From Parelaphostrongylus tenuis (taxonomy: Eukaryota > Nematoda > Chromadorea > Rhabditida > Metastrongylidae), in assembly GCA_019055375.1 (NCBI GenBank), contig JAHQIW010005320.1, positions 62,001-126,000 on the forward strand: a stretch of DNA of 64,000 bases, written 5' to 3'. The notes under the pieces are model-generated. The model searched no databases. It worked only from the letters and a program-made list of their open reading frames with translations, and was not told the DNA's origin. The position numbers and the translations under genes were made by a program. Position 1 is the stretch's first letter; every line of letters begins with the position of its first letter. Below, piece by piece: positions 57,301-64,000 of this stretch.

Positions 57301-58505
57301 TCAACATGAATGACTTCTTTTTGTACTTGTGATTAGTCACGTAATCCAGCTTAATTTGCTATTTGACCTTTTCACGTCAACTAATTTTGAGTGTGTGTAA
57401 TCTCCGTAATCTTATTGTGAAATCTCCAACCTTAGTTTTAGCTTGTTCATCTCTAACCTTAAACCTGCCCTTTAATGAAATGCATATAAGTGGCCAAAGC
57501 CTAATGATAGACTCTTTGAATCGCTCTTCAACTCTCTCTCTCTTTCGCTTAATAGTAATATCGACTACTATCGCAACGGTTTGTGCTCGCCGTTGTCTTC
57601 AATTTGCTTTATTGATTGATTGAATAGTGCTGCCGCTGACGGCCAGTGATGCTGAAGTCTCGAGTGAATATCAGATTTATCTTAAGGGATAAAAGGCAAC
57701 CTAAAAATTTACACATAACTGCAATAATAATACGATAAGAACATCACAATAGAAACGACGTCTAACTGCGTAACTCATAATACTGTGACATGGTTAAGTA
57801 CTAACTGATAACATGAAACGATATAATTGAGGATCGATTGTTGAATGAAGTGAACAGATAAAGTGAATCAGGACTGCAGGGCTTGACTATGCGGCGGACC
57901 TCGGGATGCAGTTATGCTTGTACCGAACAATACCTGAACACCGTGGGGGCCAGTGGGTGATTATATACGTTGGAATTATACCGAGCAATTATATACATGG
58001 ACTGGACCTCATCCCGGTGGCGGGTCAAATAGAACCCACAGGACATGGTCCACCACCGTAGTCGTGAGCTCCGCTTACAATCCGATGAGCTTCATTAGTA
58101 ACTGATATGACTGCCACGATGATAATACGGTAGCTGCCGTGGTCGCGCCCTCTAAAGGACTATTCGCGTTGGACCGCATTACTTTCTTGTCTCCGGGATC
58201 CCATGGCCCTCGCCCAGAAAAGTAGCAATGGCTCCGTGGAACCGCAACGGCGAGCACAGACCGTTGCCATAGTAGTCGATATTTTTATCAAGTGGAAGAG
58301 AGAAGGAGAGTTGAAGAACGAGTCGCATCAAGGGGCGGGTTTGAGGCTAAAGTGAAGCAAAGCTGAAACTAAGGTTGGAGATTTCACAATAAGATTACAG
58401 AGATTACACACACTCAGAATTAGATGACGTGAGGAAGTCAAAGACCAAATTAAGCTGAATCACGTGGCTAGTCACAAGTACATAGAGAAGTCATTCATGC
58501 TGGTA
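57301..58505. mobile_element. Foldback DNA element, ~270-300 bp TIRs
   Basis: Inverted arms 57301-57605 and 58236-58505. Paired blocks: CATGAATGACTTCT / AGAAGTCATTCATG, ACTTGTGATTAGTCACGTAA / TCACGTGGCTAGTCACAAGT, ATTGTGAAATCTCCAACCTT / AAGGTTGGAGATTTCACAAT, and GTGCTCGCCGTTG / CAACGGCGAGCAC. The unique centre (57606-58235) holds no recognisable transposase. A non-autonomous foldback transposon is the best reading. Confidence 0.88.
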
Positions 58506-58514
58506 GTCACGAGA

Positions 58515-59150
58515 GTGTTCAAGCACTTGCTATAAAGCATCACTACAAGAACATGTTCCGTACAGCGACAAATGTGTGCACAGGTAAAGAACACAAGGCA
58601 GAATCTTCAAGCCTGACGCGAAAAATAGCCATCTCTATTGGCTACAATACGGTAGGAGCTTTTCAGATCTAGAGATCTAGATTCTTAGATCTAGAGGAAA
58701 TTTACCCAAACGACAAATCTGGCTAAAATGAGGTTCCTTTCCTCTTGCCTTTTTTATCTCTAACGAAATAAGCACAGCTATTGAACGCTGCCTAAAAAAA
58801 GCAGGTTTAAAGAATTCGGTAACAATAGTTGAAATACCTCCGAAGACACTAAAGCACCAATTAGTCCGCAACCAACTGTATGATTGCCTCTGCGAAACCA
58901 AAAAGCCTTTTGGATACATAGCAAAGGCGCAAAAATGAATCGAAACGAGAAGTGTGTCGCAATTACGCGTGACTTCGAACCATACTTCAGGTTGATTTTT
59001 CCGGCCTGAGTCAGGCACAGCCCACTGGTGCACTGACACTAAGCAGCTGGTACTCAATAAATAATTGATTGACCCAAACATCAAAACGGTGAGTGTTTTA
59101 AAATGAAGTTTTTACTATGCGATCCAAAATTCCTTTCCTAACGTTTTCTG
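58515..59150 (+). pseudogene. Penelope-like element 3' relic, copy 2
   Basis: Reads KHHYKNMFRTATNVC, then SLTRKIAISIGYN (compare NLARKIAIFNGYE in the 49.7-kb copy), EISTAIERCLKKAGLKNSV, PPKTLKHQLVRNQLYDCLCE (about 58838-58899), then jumps past most of the GIY-YIG domain to a degenerate tail (CVAITRDFEPYFRLIFP, about 58950-59000). Stops and a deletion near 58900 make it inactive. It begins right at the end of the foldback element. Confidence 0.8.
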
Positions 59151-59154
59151 CTAG

Positions 59155-59320
59155 GGTTATGGAGGTTTTGGCTTAGTGAATTGTGGATCAATATGATCTT
59201 TGCGGGCTCTAAAGGAGACGATCCGCCGAAACGTTAGCCACCTTGAATATTGTACATTAACGCTGCATTACTAATTGTATTGTTGTATGCTTGGCTAGTA
59301 CTCAATAACTAATAACAGTA
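59155..59320 (+). repeat. PLE 3' terminal repeat, copy 2
   Basis: GGTTATGGAGGTTTTGGCTT matches the 5' repeat at 48.88 kb. It then contains a decayed small hammerhead (59205-59239: GGCT/AGCC stem I and CCGAAACG kept, core CTAAAGG altered) and the TAATTGTATTGTTGTATG block. Confidence 0.75.
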
Positions 59321-60237
59321 ACACATGGGAACGGCCAAACGGAAGAAAATACTCATTTGTTTAAACCATGCCGAGGTTAATAGATAGTCGGTCTTAGGAC
59401 TTACCATAAACATTATCCATGGCGTATCGAAAGTTCAACCGCCTTTCGATGCCTAAAAATAGACATACGGAATCAGAATATACTTAAAGAGTGTATCAAT
59501 ATATTTCAGTGACTCACAACTGAGAAAAGGTAGACAACATTCGCTGCATTATAAAGAATGTTGTCTACACTTGTAAGCCCTCTTGGACGCTTAGTCTTCT
59601 TTGAGCACTCGCGATTTGGTTGAAGAGCTTAGGGTTTCGCAGCGGACCGTTCTCAACAAACCGCATCAATTTGATTTTATATTGAGAATTATCCCAAGTG
59701 TTTATCTGAAGAATATAGCTTTACTTAAAAAATAGTCACTAACGTTTTTGCTGTCAATTTTCGCATAGAAACAAACTTCAAAAATTTCCCAAAACTTTCG
59801 CCTCAACCTTAGGTAATTGCTATCGGAAACCACTGCTGTCGAATAAAAGCTCTATTTGTGTTGAGTTGCTCGTGTATTGAGCGCCTATTCTTGCATCTAT
59901 TCTAACATTTATCTGTTCTCACCGGCAAACGCTTTGGAATTTTCTCTTGTATGTGAAGTTTGTACGAGCATGGTAAAATGTGTAAAAAGAAAATTTAGGC
60001 TGACGCTACTCAGTAGTAATATTGTGGTGTCCGGTTATTCTCACTATTGTGCAGTTGATAGTATTATGATAGTACAATTTCAACGAATCCTTCGTGCGCA
60101 TGTGACGTTGAAAACATTTCGGTCGTGGAATCAAAAAATGCCACATCAAGTATATTATCCATTTCCAGATTCACTACGGGAATACTTTCTTTCCGATATT
60201 TTTCTTAGAGATCATAGCTTATATGCTACCACAAAAG
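59321..60237. other. Intergenic, nothing identified
   Basis: 59369-59400 repeats 10687-10717. A 132-codon ORF (59877-60275) has no recognisable domain and its end overlaps the tRNA-like sequence, so it is probably not a gene. Confidence 0.4.
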
Positions 60238-60298
60238 CGCTCTACCACAACGCAAACCGTTTCATTGAATCCTGACCATTTGGCCACTGCGCCACTCA
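60238..60298 (-). repeat. tRNA-like sequence (family C)
   Basis: On the minus strand GAGTGGCGCAGTGGCC, then AGTGAAACGGTTT-like sequence and a GGTAGAGCG end, matching 26811-26875. Again it adjoins repeat C. Confidence 0.5.
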
Positions 60299-60660
60299 TT
60301 CTTTGAATATGCGAATCACAAGTATACGATTTTTGTTGTGTAGCCGATAATGTTCTCCGTTCTAAATAAATCTAGATAAAATATATGACACTCATACTTG
60401 AGGATTTTCCCTACACGTTCAAATAGTTCTCCTACTCAATTTTCGAATGTTTATATCTAAGCACAGGCTTAGGTTTAGTGGCGGGTTTATCTGGAAATAT
60501 TGGATGAAAATGAAAAGTCTAAGTGTTACAGTAATAAAACAAATCTTTTTTCAGTTCCAAATGAAGCTTGGCAAAATTCTCGAAACAGAAAAATGCTTGA
60601 ATAAATAAGAAAATTCACACCAACGCGCGGTGCGTGTGAAACACAGCTTAACGTCCCGCT
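60299..60660 (-). repeat. Repeat C, copy 4 (telomere-like hexamers)
   Basis: An inverted copy: CACTCATACTTGAGGATTTTCC, CTAAGCACAGGCTTAGGTTT (60459-60478), GATGAAAATGAAAAGTCTAA and GCGCGGTGCGTGTGAAACAC match the other copies in reverse order. Confidence 0.65.
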
Positions 60661-61075
60661 ACAGCGCCATAAAGAAGGTTTCCGAATACTAAGTAAATTT
60701 TTGAGTTGCTGAGATTAACGATATTCAGTGGTCACTCTTAGGTTAGGGGAATGTTTTGTTGGCGAAATATAAACTCGAAGATAACAAATTTGGGAAGTGC
60801 GTAAGAAGTACGATTTTATTTGAAAGGCACAGGGTTGTAGGGAGGCTTTTCTAGAAATGAAGTACGTTTTTGAATTTCGTAATTCACGTTATTTCACCTA
60901 TTGAGGGCCAGGACCCAGAAGGCGTGTCTAGTCCCACCCCAATGGCCCCCTTACAACCAATCACGTCCGTCCTTCGGTAGATCATCGTGAAAGTGACTGG
61001 AATGATAATGGTAATGATGATAGTGATGAAAGAATGTTTTAAGCATTTTTTGGAATTGTTAATGTTTATCACGAG
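60661..61075. other. Intergenic; possible partial family 3 unit
   Basis: 61003-61033 is an ATGATGATA-type microsatellite. TTTTTTGGAATTGTTAA at 61046-61062 resembles the end of the adjacent hammerhead repeat (TTTTTTTGGAATTATTTTA, 61313-61331), suggesting a second, decayed unit about 270 bp upstream. Confidence 0.4.
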
Positions 61076-61094
61076 GTTTCAAGAACAGTCGATC

Positions 61095-61335
61095 TTATGG
61101 ATTGATTTTGGTTACCACCGAAATCCATCGACTAAACAGTGGTGATGGACCAGTGTCATTGTACACTATGCCATCACCACATACCACATACGCCTCCCTC
61201 CTTGCTACAATGCACGGCTTAATGTGGGGCGGGGGTCACTGACGAGGAGGCCGAAACCTCCGAAACACCGGTGTATGGCCCTGGCCTACCAACCTCGTTT
61301 AGGCTTAAAACATTCTTTTTTTGGAATTATTTTAA
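61095..61335 (+). mobile_element. Hammerhead repeat family 3, intact unit
   Basis: Shares GTGGTGATGGACCAGTGTC, CGCCTCCCTCCTTGCTACAA, the ribozyme and GTTTAGGCTTAAAACATTC with 25.85-26.09 kb. No coding potential. Probably a non-autonomous, hammerhead-bearing retroelement unit. Confidence 0.8.
61233..61281 (+). ncRNA. Type I hammerhead ribozyme, complete
   Basis: Stem I GGGTCA (61233-61238) pairs 6/6 with TGGCCC (61276-61281), one G-U. Core CTGACGA is 61239-61245. Stem II GGAGG (61246-61250) pairs CCTCC (61257-61261) with loop CCGAAA. G12-A13-A14 is 61262-61264. Stem III ACACCGGTGT is 61265-61274 with A15.1-U16.1. Cleavage is predicted after A17 at 61275 (GUA site). Every conserved position is present. 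Confidence 0.93.
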
Positions 61336-61926
61336 ATAAACATATTTTCTTGATCAGAAAGATTTGCTCTGTCTAATGGGTGAAATTTTGTTATAAAAAA
61401 ACTTTTACCGGGCGAGAAATCTTCAAATGTGAAGCAACATCTTATTTTGACTGGTACGGCGTTGGAAATAAGCAATATGAAAAATAAATATACCTTGAAA
61501 CGTTACTTGATTTAAGCTATCAGATAATTATACATTCGTCCGATAATAGCAAAGAATACGCTTCTACCGAAGGCTTTGGATAGCAGCGCCACAATAGAAC
61601 AGTACTACTAATATCCAGTGCGGAATCTTTATATGCAAAACAGCATTTTATTTTGACTGGTACGGCGCCAAAATAAGCTGTCCGAAAAATTAGACATACC
61701 ATTAGAATTCACTTGAGTTGAGCTATGAATAAACCGCAGAAACGTTTTGCAAAATCGAGAAACACGTTTTTACTGAAGGCTCTAAGTGGCGCCGCCATAT
61801 TAGAACAGCACCAGAATTTCTTTGGCGAATATACCCAAATTAGGGAAAACGTTGCATCAGAATCATTTTTGCAGGCGGTTACACACACTAAAGATTAAGC
61901 AATGATGTATGCAAAAACCCTGAGTG
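61336..61926. other. Intergenic, nothing identified
   Basis: Contains an internal repeat (TTATTTTGACTGGTACGGCG at 61442-61461 and 61648-61667). No gene. Confidence 0.5.
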
Positions 61927-61995
61927 ATACGCGAAACTGAACCTCGAACCCGTATCTCTTAGCCACAGGAATGTGCGCTAATTACAGCACTCTCA
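61927..61995 (-). repeat. tRNA-like sequence (single copy seen)
   Basis: On the minus strand, TGTAATTAGCGCA (A-box-like) then GGGTTCGAGGTTC (B box, close to GGTTCGANTCC), about 35 nt apart. No full cloverleaf formed by eye. Confidence 0.45.
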
Positions 61996-62249
61996 GTTCA
62001 GCGTCTATGTGTGCATAAGGAAATAAGCTCGTTCAAGGCTAGATGCCAATGGCTCCCATACGTACAAGTAGCCGCTCCCTATTCAGAAAACCATAATGAA
62101 AGTTCTATTCGTAATATTTGACTCCTTGAGTAACGATAAGATACCTGCGACATATAAACTTTACCTGTAATTACCAATAAACCACCTATGATGTTTAATC
62201 GGTGAGGTAAAATTTTAAGAGAGGAATGCAATATTCTTTTTGCTTTTAC

Positions 62250-62960
62250 AGCGGATTATGCTACCTGTTCAAAGAACCAACTACACCTCCACAATCCTTG
62301 AGAAATACGCTATCGAATGACTAGTGAAACCTCGGTTAAGTACCATATACAGGTCCCAGCCGAGCCAAGTAAGGCAAACTGAATGTGAAACATAATCTTA
62401 TTTTCCCTGCTACAACGTAATAAAAGTCTAATTGAAAATAAAAACATATCGATGAAATTGGAGAGGTTTAGACTTTTGAATGATCATCAATCGCTTAAAA
62501 GAAAACTTTTATCTAGCGAGAAAGTCCTTCAAACAATTGCGTATCATACTCGATACGAGTCGTCTTTCAGGGGATGATGAGACTATCGAAATGCGTGAAG
62601 GAATTATGGGGCAATCAAACATATGCGATATGGTGCCAGAATGCGCGTTTTTACGGAGTTCATCTTTGAATCGGCTATTTGAGCTGTTGAAATTTATGGA
62701 GAACCATTCAACTGCATTTCCATCAATCACCTTGTGGCTCGAATGTTCACTACACTTTACTACTACGCAATTGCCAATACGTCATGCAATCGACAGTGAA
62801 TCACACTCGACGTTTCGAAAGAACACCACGGTGATAGTCTGACCGAGCTTAAGTGTAAAAGATTTGTTGTTATCTCCTCTATGTACGGGTAGATACTCAA
62901 AGAACTGATTGAAAAAGGTATCATGCATCTGACGAGGCTGAAATTCCGAAACAAGTGTCT
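62250..62960 (-). repeat. Repeat D, copy 2 (inverted)
   Basis: Inverted match to 6620-7290. The 120-codon ORF 62480-62842 (EMREGIMGQSNICDMVPE) lies on the strand that corresponds to the minus ORF at 6889-7098 (IREGIMGNRTYAIWCQN), with a frameshift between copies. The protein, if any, is unidentified. Confidence 0.75.
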
Positions 62961-63529
62961 TGCACTGTATAACTGCCTATAACAAACCTCATGAATGGCT
63001 CGAAATACATTGTTAGACTGTACTACTTTACTCCTGAAATATTCCCATTCACTACTATTTATAGTTGAAGCAGCTGAACCATTACAGTACTCCGCTGCTA
63101 GAAGGTTGATGAAAAGCTTCCCATTTCCGTTCTATTACTCTACGTGGAACCTGCAGTTAGCCTACCTGGCTACAGTGAATTACTCAAGATCAAGTGTGTA
63201 GCTTTCCAATAGATTAGATTGCTCATCTTCCAATATTCAGATCATGAAGGTTTCGAAATAAGACTTTGTTTTGAGAAAATTTTTTTAAGGCGCTACGGGA
63301 GCGGGAAGAAAATCACGTCTCACCCTTACAGTTTTTGCCGCGTGTAAGAGTCATAAAAGAAAGAAAAGGAGCGTATAGAAAATTCATGTCATAAACACAA
63401 AAGCACAATTTTCTTGAAAAAAGAAAAGACAGTTTCCTACCGAGTGGCGGAGAATGCGCTTCGCTTACGAAAAAGATAACCCCTAAGGTAAGACGCGTAC
63501 CAGCTGACGTACATGATTGCTTGAAGGCT
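62961..63529. other. Centre of repeat D foldback, unidentified
   Basis: Lies between the inverted (62.25-62.53 kb) and direct (63.53-63.8 kb) portions of repeat D. A 68-codon plus ORF (62995-63201) and an 86-codon minus ORF (63313-63573) lack motifs. Confidence 0.4.
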
Positions 63530-64000
63530 TTTCTAGTTGCATAAAAGCTTTCCTCAAGAATTTTGGTAATCATTTAAAAGTTTAAATCTCTCCGATTTTA
63601 ACAATGTATTTATTTTTAGAAAAACCTTTCATTACTCTGCGACAGTGATAATTAAAATATGTTTCATACTCAATTTCCTTCATTTGCTCGGCTGACATGA
63701 CTCTTCACTGAAGCTTTATTAGTTGTTAAATAGTCCAAATCTAGAGGATTTTGATAGTGCAAATGGTTTTTTGTAAACTCATCGCAGAAAGTTGTAAGAA
63801 CAAAAAGAAAGTTACATTTAACACCTAACATATTTCCTCACCGCTTGGACGTCATAGGTGACTTATTGGTAATCATAGGCGAAGTTGGTAAATCAAAGAT
63901 GTTTTATCGCTACATAATAAATGGGACATCACTAACGAACATTTTGTAAAATCTTTTTGATATAAATAATGATTCCTTCTTCCGGAAATCTTCATTTTTT
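63530..64000 (+). repeat. Repeat D, copy 3 (direct, runs off window)
   Basis: Matches 7060-7520: CAAAAGTTTAAATCTCTcC-type start, CTCACCGCTTGGACGTCATA, CTTATTGGTAATCA, TTTTTGATATAAATAATG, ATCTTCATTT. Runs to the window end. Confidence 0.75.

Noticed and set aside
1..64000. CRISPR arrays, rRNA genes, bacterial operons, spliced leader RNA
   Set aside because: No regularly spaced repeats, no conserved rRNA blocks and no SL1-like sequence were seen. The window is eukaryotic.

Overview
This window looks like intergenic DNA from a nematode, most likely a clade V (strongylid or hookworm-like) worm. It is AT-rich eukaryotic sequence with short interrupted ORFs. It carries relics of an RTE-clade LINE, Penelope-like elements (PLE) and Tc1/mariner transposases, plus tRNA-derived repeats and scattered GCCTAA hexamers resembling the nematode telomere unit TTAGGC. 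The species is inferred from these features, not read directly. I found no intact host protein-coding gene. The longest recognisable coding blocks are decayed transposable elements.

Layout. At 0-8 kb there are dispersed repeats, including a near-perfect inverted pair of tRNA-like sequences at 0.8-1.0 kb. At 8.06-8.75 kb there is a tandem dimer of ~319-bp units, each with a complete type I hammerhead ribozyme (HHR), preceded by an inverted partial copy. At 10.7-18.8 kb there is a diverged tandem duplication (order A, HHR element, B, A, part of B, HHR element, B). At 18.9-32.3 kb there are SINE-like copies, a Tc1/mariner relic (21.2-21.6 kb) and further HHR elements (25.1 and 25.9 kb). At 32.7-35.5 kb there is a mosaic: a PLE fragment (-), an RTE endonuclease/reverse-transcriptase pseudogene (+), and a second PLE fragment fused to the truncated RT. 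At 38 kb there is a mariner C-terminus; 41 kb has an RTE linker fragment; 43.2 and 45.6 kb have HHR repeats. At 48.9-50.6 kb there is a truncated PLE with similar sequence (pseudo-LTRs) at both ends. At 54.7-59.3 kb there are another HHR repeat, two large foldback repeats, a possible chemoreceptor pseudogene and a further PLE. At 60.9-61.3 kb there is an HHR of a separate sequence family whose consensus positions are all intact. At 62-64 kb there is a repeat that also occurs at 6.6-7.5 kb.

How it fits together. The notable theme is self-cleaving RNA. I count about fourteen hammerhead motifs in four sequence families: three families of short non-coding repeats and the small HHR variants in PLE terminal repeats. 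Three copies satisfy every consensus core position I checked (8.32, 8.64 and 61.23 kb), with stem I, stem II and stem III all formable. The 8-kb dimer matches what is known of metazoan retrozymes: tandem units a few hundred bp long, type I HHR, short stem III and no ORF. PLE fragments in the same window are a plausible source of a mobilising enzyme; that link is inference.

All calls were made by eye. Repeat boundaries are approximate, usually +/-20-50 bp.
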